Below are positions 1 to 8,734 of a DNA stretch of 59,873 nt, one piece after another; position 1 is the stretch's first letter, and every line of letters begins with the position of its first letter. The notes beneath the pieces were generated by a model. That model was not told where the DNA came from. It did not search any database and saw only the letters and a program-made list of their open reading frames with translations. The DNA is from an uncultured Atopostipes sp. GTDB lineage: Bacteria > Bacillota > Bacilli > Lactobacillales > Carnobacteriaceae_A. The position numbers and the translations under genes are program-made. The stretch lies in assembly GCA_910588235.1 (NCBI GenBank), contig CAJUOQ010000011.1:1-59873 (forward strand). The letters are read 5' to 3'.

Positions 1-61
1 GATAACTACGTTCTTTAGGGACTTCCACCCTAGACATAGCACATGCCCGTCATACCAAATA

Positions 62-95
62 AAAACTGCCAAATGGGGTTGCATTTGACAGTTTT
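62..95 (-). terminator. Intrinsic terminator of the amidase gene
   Basis: Arms 62-75 and 82-95 pair over 14 bp with one mismatch around a 6-base loop. Read on the minus strand the hairpin is followed by a T-run. It lies 18 bases beyond the stop codon of the amidase gene. Bases 1-60 hold nothing recognisable. Confidence 0.75.
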
Positions 96-112
96 AATCT
101 TTTCGCTTTCGC

Positions 113-991
113 TTATTTTTCTAATATATCTTTTCTGACTTCTACTCGCATTGTTTTATTTGGGTTGACGGCTTGCGAAACTTTTAAGTCTCCCGCTAAG
201 GATAAAAACATTCCAGCTTGGTTAAAGGTTAAATCTGTTTTATCTCTAATGACCTCTACCATATGGTCTAATGCTACTTTGCTTGCTTCTTCCATTGTTT
301 CTCGAGAAGCGAGCGTGGCATAAAGATCCTCTGTTTCTACAAAAGGTAAGGGGTAGTTATTCTCTTTTACAACTTCTACGGTGACTTCAATTTCACCTGC
401 AACTTCTAAGCCAGAACCCATAATTTCGCCATCACCCATGGCTGAATGCATATCGCCCATCGCTAACAAGGCTCCTGGCGTATTTACAGGTAAATATAAC
501 GTTGCGCCTTCTGTTAGTAAGGTGGTATCAAGGTTTCCTCCATGATCATGAGGCGTGCCCGTGTTGACACCTTCCCCTGCTGGAGCTGTTCCAATGACAC
601 CGACCATTTTACGAAGGGGTATTTCGTGGCCTTTATAAAAGGTCGCATCTTCTGTCACTTCACCGATGACTGTTTCTTCTTTTTCAATATCTTCTGCGAA
701 CATGCCTAGACCAGGTGCAGCTAACACAGCCCCTTGATCATCAAGTGTTATACGACGAATCGTTACTTTTAAGGCATCCCCAACTTCTGCTCCCTTAATA
801 TAAAGCGGACCAGTGGCTGGGTTTACTTTTGAAAAATCAATGCTGCTGACAGTATCTGCTTCCGTTTGAACTTCTCCCGAAAAGCAATCTTGCGTTTCAA
901 AGATCACGTTGGTTCCACTATCAACCGTTAAGACGGGCTTATTTTCTTTATTCATTTCGAAAATCACATGTTCACGACTAATTTTTTCCAT
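113..991 (-). CDS. Acetamidase/formamidase family protein
   Basis: The 292-residue product matches the FmdA/AmdA family, cytoplasmic enzymes that hydrolyse short-chain amides such as formamide or acetamide to ammonia and the acid. The whole length looks like one such domain, with typical segments TGPLYIKGAEVGDALKV (about residues 60-76), GTPHDHGGNLD (about 145-155) and LLAMGDMHSAMGDGE (about 174-188). No signal peptide or membrane segment is seen. The ATG follows a good AAGGGG ribosome site. It lies 42 bp downstream of trpS on the same strand and could share its transcript. The true substrate cannot be told from sequence. Confidence 0.88.
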   Translation of the reverse strand: MEKISREHVIFEMNKENKPVLTVDSGTNVIFETQDCFSGEVQTEADTVSSIDFSKVNPATGPLYIKGAEVGDALKVTIRRITLDDQGAVLAAPGLGMFAEDIEKEETVIGEVTEDATFYKGHEIPLRKMVGVIGTAPAGEGVNTGTPHDHGGNLDTTLLTEGATLYLPVNTPGALLAMGDMHSAMGDGEIMGSGLEVAGEIEVTVEVVKENNYPLPFVETEDLYATLASRETMEEASKVALDHMVEVIRDKTDLTFNQAGMFLSLAGDLKVSQAVNPNKTMRVEVRKDILEK

Positions 992-1033
992 ATCCTACCC
1001 CTTCTTTCTATTTAAAATCATCTTATTGTTCTT

Positions 1034-2044
1034 TTAGAAATAATTAATACCCATTGCGTCTTTAACTTCATCTAACGTTTGCGCAGCAACACGCTCTGCT
1101 TTTTCGCTTCCTTGTTTCAACATATCTAGCACATAACCAGGATCTTGCGCATACTCTTCACGACGTTCACGAATAGGAGCAAGTTTTGCTTGTAGAACTT
1201 CATTTAAGTAACGTTTAATTTTCACGTCACCTAAACCACCTTTTTGATACTGCTCTTTGAGTTCCGCTACTTTTTCTTTATCTTCATCAAAGATATCTAA
1301 ATAAGTAAAGACGACGTTCCCTTCGACTTTCCCTGGATCTTCTACGTGAATATGATCGGGATCTGTGTACATCTTCATCACTTTTTTCTCAATTTCATCT
1401 GGTGAATCCGATAAGTAGATCCCATTATTCAAAGATTTACTCATTTTTCCGCGCCCATCCGTTCCGACTAAGCGACCACGGCCTTTTGGTGGTAACATTA
1501 ATTCTGGCTCAACCAAAGCATCTGTGTCATAAATACGGTTAAAATCACGAACGACTTCGCGCGCCTGTTCTAACATCGGTTTTTGGTCATCACCCACCGG
1601 CACATGTGTGGCTTTAAAGGCTGTAATATCCGCTGCTTGGCTGACAGGATAAACTAAGAATCCTGTCGGTAAACTCTTCTCAAAACCTTTTTCTTTAATT
1701 TCACTTTTTACGGTTGGATTTCTTTCTAATCTTGAAACTGTGACTAAGTTTAAATAATAAACTGTCAGTTCTGGTAATTGAGGAATTTGTGATTGAATAA
1801 AAATCGTTGACTTATTTGGATCAAGTCCAACCGCTAAGTAATCAAGTGCCACTTCTAATAAGTTATCTTGAATCTTTTTAGGGTTGTCCGCATTATCTGT
1901 TAATGCTTGTTGGTCTGCCACCATAATATACATTTCATTATTTGGATCTTCTTGTATTTTTACACGATTTTCAAGTGAACCCACATAGTGGCCTAAATGA
2001 AGTTTTCCTGTTGGACGGTCTCCAGTTAATATAACCTTACTCAT
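1034..2044 (-). CDS. trpS: Tryptophan--tRNA ligase
   Basis: This class I aminoacyl-tRNA synthetase charges tRNA-Trp. The 336-residue length is typical of bacterial TrpS. The HIGH-type signature is PTGKLHLGHYVG near the N terminus, and the KMSKS loop appears as GKMSKSLNN at about residues 199-207. The start ATG is preceded by GAGGAGA at suitable spacing. No T-box leader (the conserved GGTGG core and a terminator) was found in the roughly 450 bases upstream, so tRNA-sensing attenuation of this copy is not supported. Confidence 0.97.
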   Translation of the reverse strand: MSKVILTGDRPTGKLHLGHYVGSLENRVKIQEDPNNEMYIMVADQQALTDNADNPKKIQDNLLEVALDYLAVGLDPNKSTIFIQSQIPQLPELTVYYLNLVTVSRLERNPTVKSEIKEKGFEKSLPTGFLVYPVSQAADITAFKATHVPVGDDQKPMLEQAREVVRDFNRIYDTDALVEPELMLPPKGRGRLVGTDGRGKMSKSLNNGIYLSDSPDEIEKKVMKMYTDPDHIHVEDPGKVEGNVVFTYLDIFDEDKEKVAELKEQYQKGGLGDVKIKRYLNEVLQAKLAPIRERREEYAQDPGYVLDMLKQGSEKAERVAAQTLDEVKDAMGINYF

Positions 2045-2490
2045 AAATTCTATCTCCTCTTCCCTAATTTCTACTTATTATATCTTATTCTCATGAAATA
2101 TTCATTGTTTTCTGGGCTTTATCTATTTTTCCACGTGAAACATTTTGGAAAAAGCACTCATGCAAAACACTATTTATTTCTCTATAAGATTATCATATCC
2201 CATTTTTTCTTCCAAATGGGCTTGAGTATCGTTGCCTTTTCCCTTTCAAGAATAGACTTATTGTTCCATTCAGAATATAATACAATAAAATATAGACTTT
2301 AGACGGATGACAACTCCTCAGAAAACATTTAATCTGATTACAAGAAAGACTTCATTGAAACTCACTTATCTATCTGTATAAGAATAGATTTACATATTTT
2401 TAAACTGCTTTTAAAAGTTAAATGAATAGACGTTTGGTATACTTAGAATGAAGATAAATATTTACTTTATACGCAAGGAGGAGCCAAAAA
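2045..2490. other. Intergenic region with an isolated parS-like site
   Basis: This 446-base AT-rich gap separates the divergent trpS and glycosyltransferase genes. It contains one parS-like 16-mer (2127-2142). An open frame of 69 codons on the plus strand at 2093-2302 runs over that site, lacks a ribosome binding site and has no recognisable product, so I treat it as chance. A TATACT hexamer near 2440 may be the -10 of the downstream gene, but no convincing -35 accompanies it. Confidence 0.6.
2127..2142. promoter_or_regulatory. parS-like ParB binding site
   Basis: The 16-mer TTTTCCACGTGAAACA differs from the Bacillus parS consensus TGTTTCACGTGAAACA at two positions. It is intergenic. Four closer matches lie 25 kb away near rpsR and ssb, which supports a real origin-proximal ParB site. 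Confidence 0.65.
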
Positions 2491-3666
2491 ATGAAAATTT
2501 TACTTGCGACCGATTTATACGTTCCGGCAGTAAATGGTGTCGTCACTTCTACAATTTCACTGAAGCAAGCTTTAGAAAATCTAGGCCACGAAGTACGAGT
2601 GTTGACCCTTGCAGAAGAGGGATATGTTGATCCAATGCGTAATATTTACGCTGTTTCATCTTTGAATATGAATAAAGTGTACCCAGGAGCTCGTGTGAAG
2701 CTTTTTAAGGATCGTTCGGTTTTAAAAGATATTATTTTTTGGGAACCGGAACTCATTCATACACAAAGTGAATTTAGTACGTTTCGGATGGCGAAGTACA
2801 TTGCCCAATATTTAAATATTCCAATTGTGCATACGTATCATACGATATATGAAGATTACACCCATTACTTTTCACCGAGTGAAAAGACAGGTAAAAAAAT
2901 AGTATCGATGTTGACGAAAAAATTATTGGAGGATGCTGAAGCCGTGATTGCTCCCACTAAAAAAGTTCAACGGTTGCTTGTAGACTATGAGGTTTCTCAG
3001 CCGATTTCTGTCATTCCGACAGGGATTCAGTTAGAGAAATTTAAAGATTCTTTTTCCGAAGAAGATTTATTAAAAATCCGTGACCATTATCATATTCCGA
3101 GAGATGCCTTTTTACTGCTTTCATTAGGCCGTTTAGGGAAAGAAAAAAATATTGAAGAACTGCTCTTCTTTTTATCCCTTTTAAAATTAGATGTTTATTT
3201 TCTAATTGTCGGGGATGGACCAAATAAACATCATCTAACAGAATATACAAAGGAATTAGGATTAGAGGATCGGGTAGTCTTTACAGGGATGATCAATCCC
3301 GATAAAATTTCCATTTATTATCAAGCAGCGGATCTTTTTGTGAGTGCGTCATCAAGTGAGACCCAAGGATTGACCTATATAGAAGCGCTCGCTAGTGGTC
3401 TTCCAGCACTTTGTCGTTCAGATGAAGCGATTGAAAATGTTGTTGTTGATGGGCAGACAGGTTTTCAGTATCATTCATTTAAAGAATTTGAAGCTTGTTT
3501 ATATTTTTTAATGAATAATCATGAAGCTTATCAACAAATGACTACTGCTGCACGTGAGGTTGCCTTTGAATATTTCTCCTCTGCTGGATTCGGGAAGCAG
3601 GTTGAAGCCATCTACCGTAAAGCAGTTGAAACATACTACACCAAGCAAATGATTCAAAATTATTAA
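2491..3666 (+). CDS. GT4 glycosyltransferase, probable diacylglycerol glucosyltransferase
   Basis: The 391-residue protein has the two-Rossmann GT-B fold of family GT4. The N-terminal acceptor domain begins MKILLATDLYVPAVNGV, and the C-terminal nucleotide-sugar domain holds the E-x7-E motif in SSETQGLTYIEALASGLP at about residues 289-306. It resembles Lactobacillales enzymes such as BgsB/LafA that transfer glucose from UDP-glucose to diacylglycerol, making the glycolipid anchor of lipoteichoic acid at the inner membrane face. A VTT-type membrane protein and a second GT4 follow in the same direction at 45-bp and 13-bp gaps, a glycolipid-cluster arrangement. AAGGAGG precedes the ATG. The substrate is inferred from family and context. 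Confidence 0.85.
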   Translation: MKILLATDLYVPAVNGVVTSTISLKQALENLGHEVRVLTLAEEGYVDPMRNIYAVSSLNMNKVYPGARVKLFKDRSVLKDIIFWEPELIHTQSEFSTFRMAKYIAQYLNIPIVHTYHTIYEDYTHYFSPSEKTGKKIVSMLTKKLLEDAEAVIAPTKKVQRLLVDYEVSQPISVIPTGIQLEKFKDSFSEEDLLKIRDHYHIPRDAFLLLSLGRLGKEKNIEELLFFLSLLKLDVYFLIVGDGPNKHHLTEYTKELGLEDRVVFTGMINPDKISIYYQAADLFVSASSSETQGLTYIEALASGLPALCRSDEAIENVVVDGQTGFQYHSFKEFEACLYFLMNNHEAYQQMTTAAREVAFEYFSSAGFGKQVEAIYRKAVETYYTKQMIQNY

Positions 3667-3711
3667 TTCTTACTTTTAAATAGAGGAAAGAGATAACGGA
3701 GTTGACAGACA

Positions 3712-4365
3712 ATGAGCCAGGAAGAAACGAATAATGCTTTTGAGTCCTTTTTGAATAGCATCCACCTTTCGAAAAAAGAATTTATTCAATATGGACTAAA
3801 TATTTTAAATCTTATAGGACTGGGTGCTATTCTTTTTTTATTGTATTGGGGGTATAAAGAAGAAATTTTTACTTCAGAAGCCGCCTTACGCGATCTTTTA
3901 AGTACGATGGGACCCCTTGCGCCTTATGGTTTTATTTTTATTCAAATTATTCAAACGGTGGTGCCCATCATCCCGGCAGCTTTAACGATTCCTATGGGTA
4001 TCATGGTTTTTGGCGGACTTCAAGGTTTCTTTTTAAACTTTATTGGCATTATGATCGGCTCTGTTATCAATTTTAGCCTTGCACGTAAATTTGGTCGCCC
4101 GCTCGTTGAAACAATTAGCAATGAAAAACAGTTCAATAAATATATTGGGTGGCTTGATAACAAGAAACGTTTTGATAAATTGTTTATATTCGGCATGTTT
4201 TTCCCAATATCTCCTGCCGATTTTTTATGCTACCTCGCGGGGCTTTCGTCGATTTCTTTTAAAAAGTTTTTGACCATTCTCAGCGTAGGAAAACCATTTA
4301 CTCTGTTGATTTATTCATATGGAATGGTGGAAATAATCGATTTTGTTTTTCAACATCTAATATAA
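3712..4365 (+). CDS. VTT/TVP38 (DedA-like) membrane protein
   Basis: The 217-residue integral membrane protein has about five hydrophobic segments (roughly residues 27-50, 65-90, 95-120, 148-172 and 185-210). It carries the VTT-domain pattern, including a polar re-entrant stretch VVPIIPAALTIPMG and the later FFPISPADFLCYLAGL motif. Members of this superfamily include bacterial UptA/PopT and eukaryotic TMEM41B/VMP1, which act in lipid translocation or scrambling. It sits between two putative glycolipid glycosyltransferases with short gaps. I infer a role in moving or organising their lipid substrates; this is not shown directly. Confidence 0.8.
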   Translation: MSQEETNNAFESFLNSIHLSKKEFIQYGLNILNLIGLGAILFLLYWGYKEEIFTSEAALRDLLSTMGPLAPYGFIFIQIIQTVVPIIPAALTIPMGIMVFGGLQGFFLNFIGIMIGSVINFSLARKFGRPLVETISNEKQFNKYIGWLDNKKRFDKLFIFGMFFPISPADFLCYLAGLSSISFKKFLTILSVGKPFTLLIYSYGMVEIIDFVFQHLI

Positions 4366-4378
4366 AGTAGGTGAAAAA

Positions 4379-5389
4379 ATGCGTGTTTATTTATGTAGTG
4401 ATTTTCAACATTTAATTAAGGAAAGTGGTGTTGGACGAGCCATTGAGCACCAGCAAATAGCACTGGAAACAGCAGGTGTTTCGCATACGTTATCAAGCAA
4501 AGAACCTTTTGATATTATCCATATCAATACCATTTTTCCTCAGTCCTACCTAAAAGCTAAGAAAGCACAGCGGGATGGAAAAGCGGTTATTTATCATGCC
4601 CATTCTACCATTGAAGACTTTAAAAATTCTTTCTTTTTTGCGAATGCGCTGGCTCCTCTATTCGGTTGGTGGCTAAAAAAATGTTATAAGACTGCTGACT
4701 TAATTTTAACGCCTTCCGCTTATTCAAAATCACTCATCGAAGACTATCATATTCACCGCCCCATTGAAGTCGTTTCAAATGGGATCGATCTAAACTACTG
4801 GAACAGCACAGAAGAAGAAGTTAAACAATTCAAAACAAAGTATGGACTGGAACCTGACGCTAAAATTATCCTCTCCGTTGGTCTACAGATTAAGCGTAAA
4901 GGGATTTTAGATTTTGTTGAAATGGCGAAACAACTCCCTGAATACCAATTTATTTGGTTTGGTTATACAGATCCTAAATTGTTACCGAAAGAAATTGTCG
5001 CCGCTCTTCAAACTGATTTACCTAATCTCCAATTTCCTGGATATATTAACCGTGATGAATTACGTGTCGCTTACCAAGCGGCTGATCTCTATGTCTTTTT
5101 AACACATGAAGAAACGGAAGGCATTGTCTTACTGGAAGCTTTAGCCAGTAAAACCAATACTTTAGTTCGTGACTTGCCCGTCTTTTCTGCTTATAAACAG
5201 CAACAACATCTCTATAAAGGAAAAACGGTAGAAGAATTTATGACATTAGCTAAGGGCATTATTGAAGGCGAACTCCCTTCCCTCGTCGAACAAGGCTATG
5301 AAGTCGTTGCTGAAAGAAGCTTGCCTAAAATTGGCGAACAACTCAAAGACTACTATCAAATCGTTAACCCTTATTTCTATTCTGAATAA
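4379..5389 (+). CDS. GT4 glycosyltransferase, probable second glycolipid hexosyltransferase
   Basis: The 336-residue GT-B enzyme is clearly shorter than its neighbour, as BgsA/LafB/CpoA-type enzymes are relative to BgsB/LafA. The GT4 donor-site motif is HEETEGIVLLEALASKTNT at about residues 242-260. These relatives add a second hexose to monoglucosyl-diacylglycerol. The ATG is 13 bp after the VTT gene and follows a GTAGGTG ribosome site, so the three genes are probably one operon. A terminator hairpin lies just after the stop. The exact sugar (glucose or galactose) and acceptor are inference. Confidence 0.82.
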   Translation: MRVYLCSDFQHLIKESGVGRAIEHQQIALETAGVSHTLSSKEPFDIIHINTIFPQSYLKAKKAQRDGKAVIYHAHSTIEDFKNSFFFANALAPLFGWWLKKCYKTADLILTPSAYSKSLIEDYHIHRPIEVVSNGIDLNYWNSTEEEVKQFKTKYGLEPDAKIILSVGLQIKRKGILDFVEMAKQLPEYQFIWFGYTDPKLLPKEIVAALQTDLPNLQFPGYINRDELRVAYQAADLYVFLTHEETEGIVLLEALASKTNTLVRDLPVFSAYKQQQHLYKGKTVEEFMTLAKGIIEGELPSLVEQGYEVVAERSLPKIGEQLKDYYQIVNPYFYSE

Positions 5390-5398
5390 AAGAAAAGG

Positions 5399-5439
5399 AA
5401 TCTCTCCTCATTTTGGTTACAATGAAGAAGAGATTTTTT
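5399..5439 (+). terminator. Intrinsic terminator after the glycosyltransferase cluster
   Basis: AATCTCT at 5399 pairs with AGAGATT ending at 5435, extended inward by imperfect pairs, and a run of six T follows. It lies 10 bases after the stop codon of the second glycosyltransferase. Confidence 0.65.
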
Positions 5440-5464
5440 ATTCCATTTAGAAAGTAGTGTACAA

Positions 5465-5917
5465 ATGAAAATTATTATTGATGCGGATGCCAGTCCCGTT
5501 AAAAAAGAAATTATCGAACTGGCTGCTTCTTTTCATTTAGAAGTGGTATTGGTTTCAAATATTGCTCATTATTCATTCGAAGATTATCCAGCTTTTGTAA
5601 AAACAGTCTATGTAGAAAAAGGTGCTGATCGTGCAGATTTTAAAATTGTGCAGCTAGCAACTCAAGGCGATATCATTGTTACCCAAGATTATGGGCTTGC
5701 CTCTCTGCTCTTACCAAAAGGGTGCTACGTCATTCACCATAAAGGGTATGAATATACAAAAGAAAATATTGAATCCTTACTGCGGAGCCGGCATATCAGT
5801 GCCCTTCAGCGAGAAAGTGGTCAACGGACCAAAGGCCCTCGTCCTTTTACAACAGCTGACCGCGACCATTTTAAACATTATTTTCATGGTTTTTTAGCAA
5901 AAGTCGTCGAAAATTAA
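5465..5917 (+). CDS. DUF188 (YaiI/YqxD) family protein
   Basis: The 150-residue protein matches the widely conserved YaiI/YqxD family, whose fold is of PIN/nuclease type but whose role is unknown. The N-terminal signature DADASPVKKEI and the later TQDYGLASLLLPKG segment, with its conserved acidic residue, are plain. Length is normal for the family. The gene ends convergently against gldA with a hairpin between them. The ATG at 5465 has only a weak ribosome site. Confidence 0.88.
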   Translation: MKIIIDADASPVKKEIIELAASFHLEVVLVSNIAHYSFEDYPAFVKTVYVEKGADRADFKIVQLATQGDIIVTQDYGLASLLLPKGCYVIHHKGYEYTKENIESLLRSRHISALQRESGQRTKGPRPFTTADRDHFKHYFHGFLAKVVEN

Positions 5918-5920
5918 AAA

Positions 5921-5955
5921 AAGCCCCTGGCTCATTATTGACAGCCAGAGGACTT
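5921..5955 (-). terminator. Intrinsic terminator of gldA
   Basis: The arms at 5921-5932 and 5943-5955 pair around the loop. The A-rich plus-strand flank at 5914-5922 gives the T-run for leftward transcription, so it mainly serves gldA. Confidence 0.75.
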
Positions 5956-5984
5956 TACAGTAAATATTTTATTGTAAAAAAAGA

Positions 5985-7082
5985 TTAATCAGCTGTCATT
6001 GTTAATTCATTGACCGCCAAGAGAGCATCTGCAATTTGTTCGGCCGTTAATGTTGGGTTCATATTATGAGCAGTTTCCCCTTCGGATGTAGCTAATTGTC
6101 CAATTTTTAGTAAATCTTCATAAGGCGCGTTGTCTAAGTGAAGATCCGCTAAAGTGATTGGTAATTCAAGAGCTTTAAAGAAATCAGCATAACGTAAAAT
6201 TTCTTTTTCTGAATAACCCTCTAAGACTAATTGTGTCAAAATACCATACGCAACTTTTTGACCATGGCTCAAGTCGTGAATATCTCCACTTAAAGCCGTA
6301 AAGCCATTATGAACTGCATGCGCTACAGCAAGGCCACCGTTCTCGAATCCTAAACCTGAAAGCAGTGTGTTCGCTTCAATCACGGCTTCTACTTGAGGGG
6401 TCACTAATCCTTTTTTAGCCGCTTTATAAGCAGCAATGCCTTGATCAAATAAAACTTCTTCCGCTTTTTGAGCAATGGCTTGAGCAGCGAGCGTCGCTTT
6501 TCCACCCGCCATTGTATCCGCGTTGCCTTTTTGTGAGGCTCTACTTTCAACTAGTGTCGCCATCGCATCGCCAATCCCTGAAGCAAATAAATAAGCAGGT
6601 GCACCTACAACAACTTTCGAATCCACTAATACTAAATCCGGGTTCTTATCGAAGAATTCATAGCCTTCAAAGACGCCTTCATCAGAATAAATCACGGACA
6701 AAGCACTTGTTGGAGCATCAGTGGACGCGGTTGATGGAGCTACCACAATCGGAGTATTTAGAACATCTGCGACTGCTTTAGCCGTGTCGATGGTTTTACC
6801 TCCACCCAGTCCGACCACCACATCTGAATCTTGCGCTTTTCCTACTTCAGCTAAACGTTTAATTTCTGTTGTTGAAGCTTCCCCTGTAAATTCTTCATAG
6901 AAATAAGAAGCTGCTGAATCTTCAAAACTTTTGACGACCATTTCTTCAGCAATTCCCCAAACAACATGATCCGATATGACTAATGCATTTTTCCCGATTT
7001 TATTGACTTCTTCACCCATTTGACTGAGAACGCCTACGCCTTGAATATACTTTCCTGGAGAAATAAAGACTCTTTTTTCCAT
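5985..7082 (-). CDS. gldA: Glycerol dehydrogenase
   Basis: The 365-residue protein is an iron/zinc-type alcohol dehydrogenase of the GldA group, oxidising glycerol to dihydroxyacetone with NAD. It shows the NAD-binding GLGGGKTIDTAKAVAD segment at about residues 92-107. It also has the metal-site pattern SGIGDAMAT (Asp, about 168-176), with His residues in GLAVAHAVHNGF and DLSHGQKVAYG. The product is the substrate of DhaKLM encoded 22 kb away. Two palindromes lie 32-69 bp upstream of the start and may be operators. A TetR gene lies upstream on the same strand. Confidence 0.92.
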   Translation of the reverse strand: MEKRVFISPGKYIQGVGVLSQMGEEVNKIGKNALVISDHVVWGIAEEMVVKSFEDSAASYFYEEFTGEASTTEIKRLAEVGKAQDSDVVVGLGGGKTIDTAKAVADVLNTPIVVAPSTASTDAPTSALSVIYSDEGVFEGYEFFDKNPDLVLVDSKVVVGAPAYLFASGIGDAMATLVESRASQKGNADTMAGGKATLAAQAIAQKAEEVLFDQGIAAYKAAKKGLVTPQVEAVIEANTLLSGLGFENGGLAVAHAVHNGFTALSGDIHDLSHGQKVAYGILTQLVLEGYSEKEILRYADFFKALELPITLADLHLDNAPYEDLLKIGQLATSEGETAHNMNPTLTAEQIADALLAVNELTMTAD

Positions 7083-7113
7083 TTTATAGATAACCCCTTT
7101 TAAAGTATTTTTC

Positions 7114-7151
7114 GAACAAATATTCGTTCAATACATCACATAATATGATGT
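7114..7151. promoter_or_regulatory. Two adjacent palindromes upstream of gldA
   Basis: GAACAAATATTCGTTC (7114-7129) is a 16-bp palindrome with a single mismatched pair. Four bases later, 7133-7151 has six-base arms ACATCA and TGATGT around seven bases. Both lie just upstream of the gldA start. They look like regulator sites, but the regulator is unknown. Confidence 0.45.
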
Positions 7152-7240
7152 GGTGCTTCTCTGATTCTCATTATAGCACATTGATAAAAACATGACAATG
7201 TAAAAGTATTCACCACTTATATTCTTTCATACTAATCCGA

Positions 7241-7795
7241 TTACTCTTCTGATTTCCCAAGTATTTTTAAGAGCAAACGACTCATCTCTTCCGTTGATTC
7301 AGGTGTATTATCTTGTAACCACTTCTGTAAAATACTAATACAACCATTGATCTGAAAAAGGATATAATAATCTTTCGTTCGCTCATCCAAACCCTGATAA
7401 TCATGTGGCGAAACAATCTCCATCATACTCATCACTTTATGTTGGATATCCGAATCTCCGTTATCACTTAATAAGGCATTAAATACATCCGCGTTCTCTT
7501 TCACATAATCTAAAATTTGGACTAAAGCTTGGATGGATATATTTTTACTATTTTCCCGATTCAATGCTCTTAAGTGATTTTGAATGTTATTTAATGCTTC
7601 GTGGGTAATATATTGGAGTAAATCATACTGGTCTTTAAAATGCGTATAAAAAGTACTGCGATTAACATCTGCGATTTTACATAAAGAGACCACAGAGATT
7701 TTTGAAATATGCTGCTCTTGAAGCAGTTCAATCATCGCTTCTTTTAAGGCCGTGAGCGTATATTTTACTCGTCGATCCATTTTCTTTTCCTTCAT
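7241..7795 (-). CDS. TetR/AcrR family transcriptional regulator
   Basis: The 184-residue protein has an N-terminal TetR helix-turn-helix at about residues 8-55, including ISVVSLCKIADVNRSTFYTHF with the family hallmark FYxHF. An all-helical C-terminal ligand and dimer domain follows. It is transcribed divergently from an ABC efflux-type pair. The shared 210-bp gap holds a 24-bp inverted repeat that would suit its operator. I infer that it represses the transporter genes and perhaps itself. A ribosome site AGAAGGAG precedes the ATG. Confidence 0.9.
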   Translation of the reverse strand: MKEKKMDRRVKYTLTALKEAMIELLQEQHISKISVVSLCKIADVNRSTFYTHFKDQYDLLQYITHEALNNIQNHLRALNRENSKNISIQALVQILDYVKENADVFNALLSDNGDSDIQHKVMSMMEIVSPHDYQGLDERTKDYYILFQINGCISILQKWLQDNTPESTEEMSRLLLKILGKSEE

Positions 7796-7842
7796 CTTTT
7801 TCTCCTTCTATAATTTTTTCGCTTTTTCAAACATATTTTCCT

Positions 7843-7866
7843 AAACTGTCTAACAAAAGACAGTTT
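7843..7866. promoter_or_regulatory. Probable TetR operator
   Basis: AAACTGTCT (7843-7851) and AGACAGTTT (7858-7866) form a perfect 9-bp inverted repeat with a 6-bp centre, between the divergent TetR and ABC genes. A smaller palindrome CAACACTGTTG follows at 7870-7880, next to the promoter -35 of the ABC genes. Confidence 0.6.
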
Positions 7867-7881
7867 GTTCAACACTGTTGG

Positions 7882-7910
7882 TTGTTTTTAGACTGTGTGT
7901 CGATTATAAT
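7882..7910 (+). promoter_or_regulatory. Promoter of the ABC transporter genes
   Basis: TTGTTT at 7882-7887 and TATAAT at 7905-7910 are separated by 17 bp, matching a SigA-type promoter. The -35 lies 16 bp downstream of the 24-bp inverted repeat. Confidence 0.7.
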
Positions 7911-8005
7911 ACGAAGCATATGAGATTACAACATTTCATCGACTGAAAAAAGACGTTTTTAGAAGATGATATAAAGAAATAGAAACAAAATGAAGAGGTG
8001 ATTAA

Positions 8006-8707
8006 ATGTCGTATATCGAAGTTAAAGATGAATCAAAATTTTATGGATCAGGCGATACTCAGATTGCTGCAAATGATGGGATGAATTTTTCGATCAATGA
8101 AAATGAATTTACCGTTATTGTAGGACCAAGTGGTGCTGGGAAGTCGACTTTACTGAATATATTAGGAGGAATGGACTCCCCCGATGAAGGAGAGGTTGTG
8201 ATCGATGGTACCGATATTGCTCAATTTGATGAAAAACAATTGACCAATTACCGTCGCGATGATGTTGGTTTTATTTTTCAAAACTATAATCTAATTCCAA
8301 ACCTTACTACTTTAGAAAATATAGAAATGGCGACAGAGCTCGCCGAAGACCCACTTGATGCTCAGCGTGTCATTGAAGGTGTGGGGCTAGGCCATCGAAT
8401 GGATAACTTCCCTTCTCAACTTTCTGGAGGGGAACAACAACGGGTCGCGATTGCACGAGCTTTAGCGAAAAAACCAAAACTCTTACTCTGTGATGAGCCA
8501 ACGGGTGCCCTGGATTACCAAACAGGAAAACAAGTGCTTTCTCTTTTATATGAATCGAAAGTAAAATATGGCGCGACTGTGCTTTTAATTACGCATAACC
8601 GCGCACTCACTCCGATGGCTGATCGTGTGATTGATATTAGTGACGCGAAAGTAAAATCAAATACAACGAACGAAAATCCTACTCCAGTTGCAGATATCGA
8701 ATGGTAA
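8006..8707 (+). CDS. ABC transporter ATP-binding protein (MacB/LolD type)
   Basis: The 233-residue ATPase drives the membrane protein encoded just downstream. It has Walker A GPSGAGKST at about residue 45, the Q-loop in FIFQNYNLIPNLT, the signature LSGGEQQRVAIARAL and Walker B LLLCDEPTGALD. This set is typical of the LolD/MacB/SalX group. The gene is 27 bp from the permease gene, and expression is probably under the divergent TetR. The transported substrate is unknown; drug or peptide export, or lipid handling, are possible. Confidence 0.93.
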   Translation: MSYIEVKDESKFYGSGDTQIAANDGMNFSINENEFTVIVGPSGAGKSTLLNILGGMDSPDEGEVVIDGTDIAQFDEKQLTNYRRDDVGFIFQNYNLIPNLTTLENIEMATELAEDPLDAQRVIEGVGLGHRMDNFPSQLSGGEQQRVAIARALAKKPKLLLCDEPTGALDYQTGKQVLSLLYESKVKYGATVLLITHNRALTPMADRVIDISDAKVKSNTTNENPTPVADIEW

Positions 8708-8734
8708 TGATTCAATATCGAAAGGAGAGTAAAT

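Noticed and set aside
2045..2300. T-box leader for trpS
   Set aside because: No T-box core or terminator/antiterminator pair was found on the minus strand.
2093..2302. 69-codon open frame over the outlying parS site
   Set aside because: No ribosome site, AT-driven composition, and a regulatory site inside it.
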